Notes: generated by a model not told the origin, from the letters alone. DNA of 64,000 nucleotides from Lepus europaeus (GCF_033115175.1 NC_084837.1:29900266-29964265), one strand, 5' to 3'; positions 45,110 to 57,222 are shown, counted from the first letter of the stretch. A program made the numbers and translations.

Positions 45110-46908
45110 ATGAACAACATGATTATGAATGAACAGTGGGCCATAGAAGAAATCAAAAGAGAAATAAAAAAATTTCTAGGAACAAAGGAAAATAGCAATA
45201 CAACATATCAAAACTTGCGGAATACAGTAAAAGCAGTGCTGAGAGGAAAGTTTATAGCAATTGGTGCCTACATCAAGAAACTGGAAAGGTACCAAATAAA
45301 TGACCTCTCTATGCACCACAAGGATCTAGAAAAACAGCAGCAAACCAAACCCAAATCCAGCAGAAGAAAAGAAATACTAAAGATTAGAGAAGAAATCAAC
45401 AGAATTGAAACAAAAAAAAAACAATACAAAAGATCAGCAAAACCAAGAGCTGGTTCTTTGAAAAAATAAACAAAATAGACCCACCATTGGCCCAACTACC
45501 CAAAAAAAGGAGAGAGAAGACTCAAATCAGTAAAATTAAAGATAGTAATGGAAATGTAACAACAGACACAACAGAAATAAAAAGAATCATCAGAAACCAC
45601 TACAAAGAGCGGTATGCCAACAAATTGGGAAACCTAAAAGAAATGGATAGATTCCTGGACACATACAACCTCTGAAACTGAGCCATGAAGACCTAGAAAA
45701 TCTAAACAGATCCATAACCATGAAAAAATTGAATCAGTAATAAACGCGCTACTGAAAAAGAAGAGCACAGGACCAGATGGCTTCACTGCTAAATTCTACC
45801 AGACATTAAAAGAACAACTAATCCCAGTTCTTCTCAAATCATTCAAAACAATTGAAAGGGAGGGATCCTCACAAATTCTTTCTATGAAGCCAGCATCAGC
45901 TTAATTCCTAAACCCAGAAAAGATGCAACAGAGAAAGAAAACTATAGACCTAGCTCCCTGATGAACATAGATGCAAAAATACTCAACAAAATCATGGCCA
46001 AGTGAATCCAACTACAAATCAGAAAGATCATTCACCCAGACCAAGTGGGACTTAACCCTGGTATGCAGGGATGGTTCAACATTTGAAAATCAATCAATGT
46101 GATACATCACGTTAACAAATTGAGAAACAAAAATCATATGATTATCTCAATATATGCAGAGAAAGCTTTTGATAAAATACAACAACCTTTCATGATGAAA
46201 ACTCTAAGCAAATTGGGTTTAGAAGGAACATTCCTCAACACAGTTAAGGCAATTTAGGACAAACCCATGGCCAGCATTATATTGAATGGGGAAAAGTTGG
46301 AGGCATTTCCATTGAAAACTGGCACCAGACAAGGATGCCCACTCTCACCATTGCTATTCAATATAGTCCTAGAAGTTTTAGCCAGAGCCATTAGGCAAGA
46401 AAAAGAAATTAAAGGGATACAAATGGGAAAGGAGGAAGTCAAACTATACCTATTTGCAGATGATATGACTCTTTATTTAGGGGATTCAAAATATTCCTCT
46501 AAGGGACTATTAGAACTCAGAAGAGTTTGGTAAAGTAGCAGGATACAAAGTCAATGCACAGAAATCAATAGCCTTTGTATACACATGGCCGAGAAAGAAC
46601 TTCTAAGATCAATCCCATTAACAATAGCCACAAAATCAACCAAGTACCTTGGGATAAATTTAACCAAGGTTGTCAAAGATCTCTATGACAACAATTACAA
46701 AATATTAAAGAAAGAAATAGAAGAAGACACACAAAAAAGGAAAAATCTGCCATGTTCATGGATTGGAGGAATTAATATCATCAAAATGTCCATTTTTCCT
46801 AAAGCAATTTACAGGTTCAATGTCATACCAATCAAAATACCAAAGACATTCTTCTCAAATCTGGAAAAAATGATGTTGAAACTCATATGGAGGAACAAGA
46901 GACCATGA
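45110..46908 (+). pseudogene. L1 ORF2 linker and reverse-transcriptase domain, decayed
   Basis: Successive open pieces (45110-45469, then 45487-45675, 46267-46533, 46585-46908 in another frame) encode the linker and reverse transcriptase. Visible motifs are [20 protein letters not shown] (fingers/palm) and [12 protein letters not shown] near 46440-46480, the catalytic Asp pair. The thumb begins with [11 protein letters not shown]. Frame changes near 45480 and in-frame stops near 45675, 46257 and 46531 destroy the protein. Confidence 0.85.
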
Positions 46909-47398
46909 ATAGGTAAAGCAATCCTATACAATAAAAACAAAACCAGAGGCATCACAATTCCAGACTTCAAGACATACTACAGGGTAGTTATAATCAAAAA
47001 AGCCTGGTACTGGTACAAAAGCAAATGGATAGACCAATGAAACAGAATAGAAACACCAGAAATTAATCCAAACATCTATAATCAACTCATATTTGACAAA
47101 GGAGCTAAAAGCAACTCCTGGAACAGGGACAGCCTCTTCAACAAATGGTAGTCAAATCCAAAATGAACAATTGGGATTACCTCAAATTAAGAAGTTTCTT
47201 TACAGCAAAAGAAACAGTCAGGAAAGTAAAGGGGCAACTGACAGAATAGTTGAAATTATTTGCAAATTACACAACTGATAAAGGATTAGCAATCAGAATC
47301 TATAAAATGATCAAGAAACTCCACAGCAACAAAACAAACAACCCAATATAAAGATGGGCCAAGGACCTTAACAGACATTTTTCAAAAGAGGAAATCAA

Positions 47399-47647
47399 AT
47401 GGCCAACAGATACATGAAAAAATGCTCAGGATCTCTAGCCATAAGGGAAATGCAAATCAAAACCATAATGAGGTTTTACCTCACCCCAGTTAGAGTGGCC
47501 CTCATACAGAAATCAACAAACAACAAATGCTGGAGAGGATGTTGGGAAAAGGGCACCCTAACCCATTATTGGTGGGAATGTAATAAAGCCACTGTAGAAA
47601 ACAGTATGGCGATACCTCAAAAACCTGAATATAGACCTACTATATGA
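47399..47647 (+). pseudogene. L1 ORF2 C-terminal cysteine-rich segment, decayed
   Basis: An 82-codon frame carries [18 protein letters not shown], a Cys-x3-Cys-x7-His-x4-Cys motif typical of the L1 ORF2 C-terminus, preceded by the region for [15 protein letters not shown]. The stop at 47645 is near the natural C-terminus. Confidence 0.85.
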
Positions 47648-48251
47648 CCCAGCCATTTCATTACTGGGAATTTACCCAAGGGAAATAAAATCAGTAAACA
47701 AAAGAACTATCTGCACCCCCATGTTTATCGCAGCTCAATTCACAATAGCTAAGACATGGAAGCAACCTAAAATTCCATCAACTGAAGACTGGATAAAAAC
47801 AATTGTGGGATATGTACACTATGGAATGCTACACAGAAGTAAAAAGAGATGAAATCGGGTCCTTTGCAACAAAATGGAGCAAGCTGGAAAACCTCATACT
47901 TAGTGAAATAACCCAGTCCCAAAGAGACAAACACCATATGTTCTCCCTGATTTGGGAGAAATAATAGTGCAGCTAAAATGAGATCTATAGGAGCAAAATA
48001 GTCACTTTTAGGACCAATGTCCTCAAGAATTCTTGACCTGGTTGTCAAGAGACAGTTAACCACTGTTACTTTTTACTGTGTATATCATTTTTGTTTTGTT
48101 TTGTTGGTTGTTTTTTTTTTCCTGTTTTCTTTCTCTCTCTCTCTCATCTCTCTACTTCACACTATATGCTCAACTCTCTATGTAACACAGAGTTAATTAT
48201 ATGTATTTAAATCAATTGGAAAAAGATCCCAGTTAAAAAAAAAGGGAGGGA

Positions 48252-48504
48252 GGCCAGCTCTCTGAACTGCCTGAGAGTGCAGTGGAGGATGGCCCAAGTG
48301 TTGGCCCTGAACCCCATGGGAGACCAGGATAAGCACCTGGCTCCTGCCTTGGGATCAGCGCGGTGTGCCGGCCGCAGCACACCAGTCACGGCAGCCATTG
48401 GAGGGTGAACCAATGGCAAAGGAAGACCTTTCTCTCTGCCTCTCTCTCTCTCACTGTCCACTCTGCCTGTCAAAAATAAAAAAAAAATTAATTAAAAAAA
48501 AAAC
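48252..48504 (+). mobile_element. 5'-truncated C-SINE in L1 3' UTR, with TSD
   Basis: Begins mid-element (GGCCAGCTCTCTGAACTGCC), so the tRNA-like head is missing. Flanked by the perfect 10-bp TSD AAGGGAGGGA at 48242-48251 and 48505-48514, which proves it inserted in truncated form. Confidence 0.9.
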
Positions 48505-49499
48505 AAGGGAGGGAATAAGAGATGGAGAAGGTAGTCTAAAACTGTAAAACAGTATAGTTCTGCATACAGGCATATATACTTACCTCTCAGGGTACAGCCT
48601 AAGAACTAATCATAGGGCTCCAACCCCATAAGAATCAGTGGTATAAACACCATCTTCACTGTTACAATGATCATATTAAATGTTAAAGGCAACAGATAGT
48701 CCATTATAAGTTTAAAAGGAAGGAAGGACCAACATGGGAAGCAGTCCACACAGCAGACTCCTAGAATGACTTTCCCAGTAAATAACACTCTAACCTCAGT
48801 ATCAACCCATAAGGCTTCCTGGTCAGGCTGAAAAGCCTGCAAGAGCATCTCAGGCGTGGAAAGACAAGACTGTGGGAAAAAATCCTACACAGAGAATCTC
48901 TGTGAGACCTCAGAGGAAAGGAAGGGTCATCAAAGAAGGAGACACTCTTCTCTGAAGTGAGAGGAGAACATCCTCTTTGCTTATGGCCATGTCCAAATAC
49001 TGACAGAGTCTATGGTCACAAAAAGCCTCCATAGCCCTGCCAGCCCACAATAAGAGCCTCAGATGATCACTGGCATCATAAAAAAAAGAGTGTTAATTGT
49101 TAAAGGAACAGTAGTCACTGTGCACTTGTTCCCCACGTAGGACCTCTGTCCCTATTGAATTGTGATATGAGAATCAACTGCAAATTATCTCCCCAAACTG
49201 TACTCTATATGTTGTGTGTGGGCGTGGGGGCAAATTGTTGAAATCTATGATTAGCATAGAGTTGGTCCTCTGTATATAAAGTCATACTAAAAATTATCCA
49301 TAATGAAGAAGGAGATGGAAGAGGGAATGGGAGGTGGGATGGGAGCAGGGTGGTGAGCATGGGGGAAAGAACCACTGTATTCTTAAAGTTGTATCTATGT
49401 AAAAATACATTCATTAAATTAAAAAAAGATATATGTATAGAGTGGCATTGTGTTTGTCCTACCAATTCCATTTACAGATACCTAAACTAAGGAAATAAA

Positions 49500-50312
49500 C
49501 AGGAAAAAAAAAGAAGACCTAAATGAAAGATCTTTGCAAGTGAGATCCCAGTGGAAAGAACGGGGCCATCAAAGAAGGAGGTACCTTTCTCTGAAGGGAG
49601 GAGAGAACTTCCACTTTGACTATGACCCTATCGGAATAAGATCAAAGTCAGCGAACTCTAAAGGCTTCCATAGCCCTGGCAACTCATGACTAGAGCCTAG
49701 GGAGATTACTGATGCCATAAACAAGAGTGTCAAATTGTTAAATCAACAAAGGAGTCACTGTGTACTTACGTCTCATGTGGGATCTGTCCTTAATGTGTTG
49801 TCTAATGTGCAGCGATGCTATAACTAGCACTGAAACAGTATTTTTACACTTTGTGTTTCTGCGTGGGTACAAACTGATGAGATCTTTACTTAGTATATAC
49901 TGAATTGATCTTCTGTATATAGAGATAATTGAAAATGAAAAAAAAAAACCTGGTGTTAAATTGGAAATTGCATAGAAAATTAATTAATTTTTAAAAAATA
50001 TTATGTAGGATCTCTGTCTTTAATGTGCTGTACACTGTTAGTTAATGCTATAACTAGTTCTCAAACAGTATTTTTTCACTTTGTGTTGCTATGTGGGGGA
50101 AAACTGTTGAAATCTTTATTTAATATATACTAAACTGATCTTCTGTATATAAAGAGAATTGAAAATGAATCTTGATGTGAATGGAAGGGGAGAGGGAGCG
50201 GGAGAGGGGAGGGTTGCGGGTGGGAGGGAAGTTATGGGGGCAGGGGAAGCCATTGTAATCCATAAGCTGTACTTTGGAAACTTATATTCATTAAATAAAA
50301 GTTAAAAAAAAA
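49500..50312 (+). mobile_element. L1 3' end with tandem duplicated 3' UTR (second locus)
   Basis: Module A (49510-~49940, GACCTAAATGAAAGATC to GATCTTCTGTATATAGAG) lacks the G-rich block. It passes through the spacer CCTGGTGTTAAATTGGAAAT... (49949-49999) into module B (~50003-50312, ATGTAGGATCTCTGTC to CATTAAATAAAAGTTAAAA). Order and spacer match the reverse copy at 30397-31246. No clear TSD. Short extra sequence with a second A run (to ~50338) may be a 3' transduction. Confidence 0.85.
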
Positions 50313-50339
50313 GAGGCATCAGCACATGAAAAAAAAAGA

Positions 50340-51584
50340 AATACAGCAAGATTTATGAATAAATACATTTATTATTAATCTATTATAATCTAAACACCAG
50401 TAGAAACCATTGAAATAAACACATGCAAAAGTAGATAGATTAAAATATTCAAAATATGAGTGAAATATATTTCACAAGCTTTAGAAAATATTTGAAATTT
50501 TTCTATTAATTTAATAAAATACTAAGTGAAAAAAGTCATGTGTATATGTTCTAATTTTACAAAGTGCTTGTTTTATAAATTTCATGGTATGGAAAACAAT
50601 GTCAAATTGCATATTGTTTGTATTTATGTATATATGAGAGAAGGAAAGGAAGAAATAGAGAAAGAGAGAAAGAGAATGTCTCAAATGTGAAATGTTAACA
50701 GAACATATATTTGAGTTGCAAGATTATGGATCATCTTGCTTTCCTTAAATTAAGAAAATAAAAAAATCAGAATAGTATGAAAATGTGATAATGCCATTAG
50801 CCAAAAGTTTACCATTTAATATATACAGAAAGAGAATTTCAAAAAACTAGTTCTCCACAGCAAATCTGTCACATAGAAAACCACACAGGATAAGAAGCTG
50901 GCAGGCAGTTATCAAAAGCATCAAAATACCATAATTGAGAACTGCAATTTATCATGATTGAGAGAAGAAAGGATGAGAGAAAAGAGAAATTAAAGTAGAA
51001 AATAAGAGATTTAAGACAGTAGATTAGAGTGGTAAACATGCATTCCTTCCAAATTCTACTTCTACACTTAGAAAGGCAATTTATAATCCTTACTATATAG
51101 CATCAAAGTTACTTTAAATTTCTGTTTGACAGCTGAATAGACAGTTTTCATCACAGCTAACCAGTGAGTGCATAGAGTACTGTTTTATTGAAATAAATAG
51201 CAACCATTACAGATAATGTTCTCCAACTTTTTGTTTCTATCAAATCAGAGACAAATTGAAGATACTACAAGCAAGGAATTAAAGACAAAGAAAGAGTCAG
51301 GTTGAATGGAGGCCTTCAAAACTCAGCTTGAAAGAGCTGCTTTCTATGATCTACTTGTGCAGGAATTCTCCAGATTCTTCTCTGATCTATCTTCCATTTT
51401 CTAACTGATCATCTTCAAATAGGTTATGGCATTAAAGCAGCCATCTGGGATGCAAATCTGGAAATAGTACTTTAAAAACTCTGGTGTAATGTTTTAAATG
51501 TGTTTTTTTTTTTTTGCAAAGTATTCCTTGTATAATGATGCATTCTACATGTCAACTGCCATAGGCTTCTAAAATTCTTTCTCA
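50340..51584. other. Unassigned AT-rich sequence, 1.2 kb
   Basis: No gene recognised. A purine-rich GAAGGAAAGGAAG stretch lies at 50640-50680, and 51500-51516 holds a T run. Confidence 0.45.
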
Positions 51585-51775
51585 TTTAGTTATCATAACC
51601 TTATCTGAGGCAGAAGTTATTTATCCTGATTTAACAGACAAGGACATCAAGGCCTAGGGAGATAAAGAAATGCTCACAATCACAGAAAAGAAACTGAAAA
51701 ATTTGGAATGAGAACCCTGCTGATCTGAGTCCAGACCTTCACTCTTTACTAGATTCTTTATATCTTAATCTCATT
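51585..51775 (-). mobile_element. MIR element, reverse
   Basis: TTAGTTATCATAACCTTATC, TTATTTATCCTGATTTAACAG, CTCACAATCACAGAAAAG and GATCTGAGTCCAGACC follow MIR in reverse orientation. Confidence 0.75.
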
Positions 51776-52342
51776 CAAGGGAGTGGACTACACTACGTAA
51801 ATGTCAAAGTAGTATTGTATGAATCTGGCCTCCTAATGTTTACCCTTATATAGGCAGGGTCTAGGGATGCTTCTTCTGAGATTTTGATACAGAAAGATTG
51901 TGGCTTTCACTTTTGCCATTCTGAGGAGTTAGTAGAAGATATGAATTTACTCACGGAAGCTGGAGTAGAGCCAAAATTTTCTATGTTGGAGAAAAGAAAA
52001 AGATTGAGAAGCTTGAAAGGGACAAAACGAGAAGCAATGAAAGAAGAGAAAATGCGCTACAAGGCAAAGAAAAGAAATTTGAAGAGGCATTAGCAATGGA
52101 GATTTTTCTAGAGAAATGTTGAGCATTCTAATTCTCCCATCCTTTCTTACCAAATGACAACTGAATTCTCTTTCTTCAGTAGTTTTCTTATGAGAGTAGT
52201 TCCTTTAGTGGATGCCTCTAAGAAGCAGACAAGGGAAAAGCTGACAAAAAAGGTTAAAAATAAAGAGCTAAAAAATACTTAACTATATAACATATAACCT
52301 TGCCCTCAAATTTCCTCATCAATAAAATGGAGAGAAAAATGT
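51776..52342. other. Unassigned sequence
   Basis: A lysine/arginine-rich 69-codon frame (51884-52093) is open but has no recognised family. Otherwise nothing seen. Confidence 0.4.
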
Positions 52343-53700
52343 TACCTATCAAGATCCAAGATGGCTGAATAGAGAGGCCCTGCCCTCGCCTCCACCACAG
52401 AGAAGAACCAGAGTCATAAAGGAAGTCTGAACCACTATGGGAATAAAAATACACCCAAGAGATTGACTGAGGGAAAACTTCAGGAAAAAAGTGACAGGAA
52501 CACTAAACAACACAGACTTGAAAAGCTAGCATAGAAAGAGAAAAAAGTACACACCACAGCTCCATTCTTGCTCCCCAGCTAGGGGAGCTCCATTTTGCAA
52601 GGAAAAGGTAAGCAGAAAGATCCAAGACTTGCACCGTCACTGCAGATGAGTAGTCCTGATTATAGAATTCCACAGTCCCCAGCGTCTGTAAATCCAGTCC
52701 AGAAAGATGGCTGGGTTTTAGAGATTGCTTTGCTTCAAAATAGGAACCTACATTGCCTTCTTATCAAAGTCCCAGACCCAAGTTGCGGCAGCACAGCTGC
52801 TGATAAACTTTGTTCTGTATTAGGTACTGAAGTTGCCACCAGAAGCTCCCAAAGCCAGGGCACTTCAGAGAACAGACAGCAAGCCTCTGTGAATCCTGAG
52901 CTGTGGGACTGCTCAGCACAAGCTCCAGACTCATTCTATAAGACCTAGCGACATTCCCTGTGTTTCTTGGGGCTCTGCACCAACAGAAGCCAGTACACAA
53001 TTCCAGATGACCAGGCTTGAGGGAGTCCCCTTCCTCAGGGTGCTGGGTGGCCAGACCACAAGTTCCAGTGTCACACATGCATGCCATGAGGGAACTGGGA
53101 GCATTCTCATCAAGTTCTGCAGCAGTTCCCTCAGATCTGGAATAATACAAGGACATTCATTTTCAATACTCTTTTTCAATATACAGTTAGAAGTACTATT
53201 AAAAGCAATTGGGGAAGAAAAAGAAAGAACATCAAAATTGGAAAGAAGATAGTCCAATTATCCATATTTGCATATGACATGATTTTTTACATAGAAAAAA
53301 TCAAACATTTCACCAAAAAGCTACTAGTACTGATAAACCAATTCAATAAAGTTATAGCATACAACATCAACATACAAAAAAGTAGCATTTTTATATACCA
53401 GTAATCATCTTGCTGAAAGGGAAATCAAGGCAGAAATCCCATTCATAATAGCTACAAAACTTCAATATTTAGGAGTAAATGTAATCAAAGAAATCTACAA
53501 ATCTCTACAATGATATTTTTAAAACACTGATAAAAATCATTAAGGGGACACAAAAATTAGACAGATATTCCTTATTCATAGATTAAAAGTATTAATATCA
53601 TTAAAAGATACATACAACCTAAACAAGTCTATTAATCTATCACAATCTCTTGTAAAATGCCAATGATATTCTCTATATAATTAGAAAAACACTTTTCTAT
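52343..53700 (+). mobile_element. Old L1, 5' UTR joined to reverse-transcriptase region
   Basis: AAGATCCAAGATGGCTGAAT is an L1 5' start, and the 5' UTR continues to about 53110. At 53130-53160 the text passes directly into RT sequence (SILFFNIQLEVLLKAIGE, then TTTGCATATGACATGATTTT for the decayed Asp-Asp motif) and on to ~53700. ORF1, endonuclease and the start of RT are missing. Confidence 0.7.
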
Positions 53701-53711
53701 AATTCTGGTAT

Positions 53712-53990
53712 GGCCTTACTGCTGGCAGAGTAACAGATGACATGGGCATCATATGGCAAGCGACAGGGAGTGCACTTGTGTGTCTGCCTCTTCTAAGTTT
53801 ATTCCCTCTTCTTATTAAGCCATCAGAAATCACTCAAGTAGGCTGTACTTTAATGAATTTATCTATTCCCAATCAATTCTGGAAGATCCCTTCTGTAAAC
53901 ACTATGGTCAGATTAAGTTTCCACCCTCTATTTCACAATGGGAATCAAATTGCAATACATGCAACCTTGGGGTGCATATAAACCACAGCA
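53712..53990 (-). mobile_element. MaLR-like LTR, reverse
   Basis: AAGCGACAGGGAGTGCACTTG, TTAAGCCATCAGAAATCAC, GTCAGATTAAGTTTCCACC and CATATAAACCACAGCAATTG parallel the LTR at 18595-18990. Confidence 0.5.
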
Positions 53991-53991
53991 A

Positions 53992-54075
53992 TTGTTGTGA
54001 AAATTAAATGAGTAAATACTGTGAAGAGGTTGTAATAATGCCTACCAAATAGTGAGAACTTCTGTTATTATTATT
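53992..54075 (+). mobile_element. MIR 3' fragment
   Basis: GTTGTGAAAATTAAATGAG, TAATGCCTACCAAATAGTG and TTATTATTATT match the end of MIR. Confidence 0.55.
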
Positions 54076-55374
54076 AAAAATAGAAATTACTCACTCCCTG
54101 ATTCCCAAAATATATGTTAAACAAATAGTTAAAGAACACTGATGTAAAGGGGACCTCAATTTTTAGTCCACTCAAAATGCATATACTCTCTCTATAACCC
54201 CAAGGCAGCTCTCAATTGTGCCAGCACTTTCCTTTCTTCTCCCTCCTTGCTGAACCTCCCTACTTGGCATCTTCAGCTAAATTGCCTTCCACTGTTAAAA
54301 AGCACATTCAGATTTGTTCTCTTAAATGACCTGTTTTTCTTAACCCTTCACATTTCTTTGCACAAGTCTCATTCAGGAATTCTGAGTTCCATTTTTGAAC
54401 AGCTGCTCTTTGGTGTATTGTCAGTATATTTTGGAGAGATTTTTCCCTTTCATGACCCAAAACTCCTATGACTCATCTTGAACCAGAGCAAAAGGGACAG
54501 TCCAATAATACACACCTCTTCTTTGTTATAAAAATTCTAATGTATTCACCTAATCCCTCAGATTTTTGCTTGATAGTTTCCTATTGTTAGAATTTTTATA
54601 TTTAGCCCTTTAGGTTGTAATCTTTCATCCATAGGTTGCAATAGCAGGGTAGATAAATCCCAAGTCAAAATACATTACACAAAGAAAAGAGATAAGATAG
54701 TTTGAGAAAAGATACAGCTTAAACTAAAATAATTAAAAATAAAAGTAATCTGAATTATTTATTGGCAATAGTGTTATCTGACTGTATAGTGTGCTTCTTA
54801 ATGAGTCATACTTTTAACATTTTAATACCAAGGGTATTTATTCTGAACTTTACTCTTTGAACCATTTAAAAAGTTCTTGTTGAACTTTGAACGACAAAAA
54901 TAATCCTCTGTGCTCTCAGAAGAGGAGTGTTTCCATTTAGGGAATAAAGAAAAGCTGTATTCTTCTGCTTATTTTCCATCTTGATTCTCTCTTACCCCAC
55001 CCCCATACTTGCCCTTAAGAATTGTTAATTGGTTTAATCACATCCCTGAATGCTTTCTGGTTATGTGAAAGGACATCACACTTCAATCATTTTTATATCT
55101 TTACTTTCTTTCCAAGCTACTGGATTTGTAAATGGAGCCTGGCCCACCTACAATCTGGCCAGTATACTCTCTATTCTTTGTTCCCTCAAGCACCTGACTA
55201 GTTATTGTTTCAGGTTTGGCAGCTGACTTGGGTTAAGATGGAACTTAGGGCTGGAAAGATAAACTGTGTTTGAATCTCAAGGATAAACCACATGCACATC
55301 TTGCCAGGCATTTGCTCAACTAAAACTGTACAGTTTTTCCCATGTACTGATGTCCCTTTTGTGTATATTTTAGA
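54076..55374. other. Unassigned sequence, 1.3 kb
   Basis: No gene or named repeat recognised. The part 54180-54480 is moderately pyrimidine-rich with a 74-codon frame of no known family. Confidence 0.45.
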
Positions 55375-55463
55375 GGCAAAGGAAGCCCTTTCTCTCTGTC
55401 TCTCTCTCTCTCACTGTCCACTCTGCCTGTCCAAAAAAAAAAAAAAAAAGAAAGAAAGAAAGA
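55375..55463 (+). mobile_element. C-SINE tail only (5'-truncated insertion)
   Basis: GGCAAAGGAAGCCCTTTCTC, (TC)n, CACTGTCCACTCTGCCTGTC and an A18 run form the last ~90 bp of a young C-SINE, with no body upstream. No clear TSD. Confidence 0.85.
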
Positions 55464-55953
55464 AATTAGACATACATGGTCAACATGACCAAGCTATTTG
55501 CCAAAAAAAGTAGGGTTATAACCCAACAAATAAACTTTACTGCTTGGAAATCCCTGAAAATCAATATCTGAAACAACATCCTATTCACTTGGGCAGACAG
55601 CTCACTTATCAAGCAACAGTTTACTTATGAACTCCCCCTTCAAAGCCTACACTATGCTCTTTCCATCAATCCAAGGCTATTATATCATAAAATCTGACCA
55701 GTCAACCTGCCTACCATCTCTGAGGCCCATCTTAAAGTCATCTAGGCAACCTCTATAAAACTGACTTCAAATAATTGAAAAGAACTTGTCATAAGCATTG
55801 AGTTAGCGGCAAAACAGATTTTGCTGAACAGTTATTTTTTTCCTTTGGTTTGTTAGCATCGTTAAATGTACAACTGATTAGAATAAAAATATTTCAGTAT
55901 AAAGTTTTAGGTAAACTAGTTAAAGTTATTTAGTCTGTTAAATATACAATATT
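55464..55953. other. Unassigned sequence
   Basis: Nothing recognised. Confidence 0.45.
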
Positions 55954-55954
55954 T

Positions 55955-56290
55955 GGGGGCCAGCATTCTGGCTCAGTGGGTTATACCACTGCCTATGATG
56001 TTGGAAGCCCATTTCGGTTCAAATTCAAATCCCAGCTATAAGTTTCCAATCCAACTCCCTGCTAATGTGCCTGGGAAAGCAATGGAAGATGATGGCCCAA
56101 ATATTTCAGCCTCCACACCCACATGAGAGATGTGGAATAAGTTCCTCGCTCCTGGCTTCAGCTTGGCCCAGCCCCAGCCATTGAAGCTATTTAGGGAGTG
56201 TATCAGCAGATAGAAGATCTCTCTCTCTCTCTTTCTCTTCCCTCGCTCTCTCTGTAACTCTGTCTTCCAAATAAATAAATAAATAAAAAG
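55955..56290 (+). mobile_element. C-SINE, older
   Basis: GGGGCCAGCATTCTGGCTCA head, AATGTGCCTGGGAAAGC core, (TC)n and AAATAAATAAATAAATAAAA tail. The AATGTGCC variant marks an older subfamily. Confidence 0.88.
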
Positions 56291-56924
56291 AGACTCTAGT
56301 TATCACAAGTGTGTTAATATTTTGTTGATTTGACAGGAAAAGAAAATAAAACCTATTTCTCATTGCCTAATATTTATAATCTCAAAATGTATTTTTGCAT
56401 AATTTTTCATCTTTGAAGAACTCTATTTTCAAATTAGTTTATCTTTCAAGATTTCACGCTACAAATTTTCTAATGCTACTATAAATAGAATTTTTTAAGT
56501 TAGTATTTGATTATCATATACTTTCAAAAGAAGATTTTTAACACAATTGAAAAATGTCTGATCACCTAGTGTACTATGTTCAGCCTTCCAAAAGTGAGAA
56601 TCATTACCATGGAATAGCAGTAAAAGGGGGATGCCTGGGAGGTGGTGATTATTTTGTTATCCCTGAGGTGTCTTCTATTCATATAAACATACTATAAAAA
56701 ATATCAGAATTAAATCATCCTGACCTTCTCATTTAAGGAGTGTCCACAATGAATTTATCTGTTATTCACGCTGTCATGTTGCGATTTTCCCCTAAGTATA
56801 CAATATAGACGGTTATTCTGAACTCAGTAACAACCAGACTGAAGTAACCCATTAAAACACCTGACAAATCTACTGCTAGGAAAATCTACTTTAAATATAG
56901 ATAAATATTAAAATTTCCCTTCAG
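56291..56924. other. Unassigned AT-rich sequence
   Basis: Nothing recognised. Confidence 0.45.
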
Positions 56925-57222
56925 GGGCTGGTGCTGTGTGCTGTGGTGCAGCAGGTAAAAGCCTCAGCCTGCAGCACATCATTCCATATGGTTGCCAGTT
57001 CAAGTCCCAGCTGCTCCATAGAGGAATCAGGGGTTTCTTCCAGGTCTCCCATGCGAGTGCTGGGCCCAAGCCCCTGGGCCATCTTCTACTGCTCTCCCAA
57101 GTGATAGCAGAGAGCTGGATAGGAAGATAAGCAGCCTGGACTAGAATAGGCATCCATATGGCATGCCTGCACTGCAGGCAGAAGATTAACCTACTGCACC
57201 ATAGCACCATAGCACCAGCCCC
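56925..57222. mobile_element. Inverted head-to-head C-SINE (foldback)
   Basis: The first ~95 bp (56925-57019) are a forward SINE head, GGGGCTGGTGCTGTG to CCCAGCTGCTCCA. The remaining ~200 bp are the reverse complement of the 5' two-thirds, ending CATAGCACCAGCCCC. Neither arm has a (TC)n or A tail. The termini are reverse complements and the arms could fold. CCATAGCA is duplicated at 57199-57216. Confidence 0.85.

Larger units (their letters stand above)
44399..49427 (+). mobile_element. L1, 5'-truncated at ORF2 start, most complete in window
   Basis: Runs from the first codons of ORF2 (AATGCAAATGGTCTCAACTC) through endonuclease, reverse transcriptase and the cysteine-rich end to the lagomorph 3' UTR and ATTCATTAAATTAAAAAAAG. 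ORF1 and 5' UTR are absent, as expected from incomplete target-primed reverse transcription. The 3' UTR is interrupted by a SINE at 48252-48504. No clear TSD was found. Coding frames are broken by several stops and frameshifts, so it is inactive. Confidence 0.9.

Noticed and set aside
51884..52093. 69-codon basic frame with a GLU/LYS-rich pattern
   Set aside because: Purine-rich DNA gives this composition by chance; no conserved motif or neighbours.
52595..52948. 117-codon frame and the overlapping 130-codon reverse frame at 52764-53156
   Set aside because: Both lie in the old L1 5' UTR, which is relatively GC-rich and so has chance open frames.
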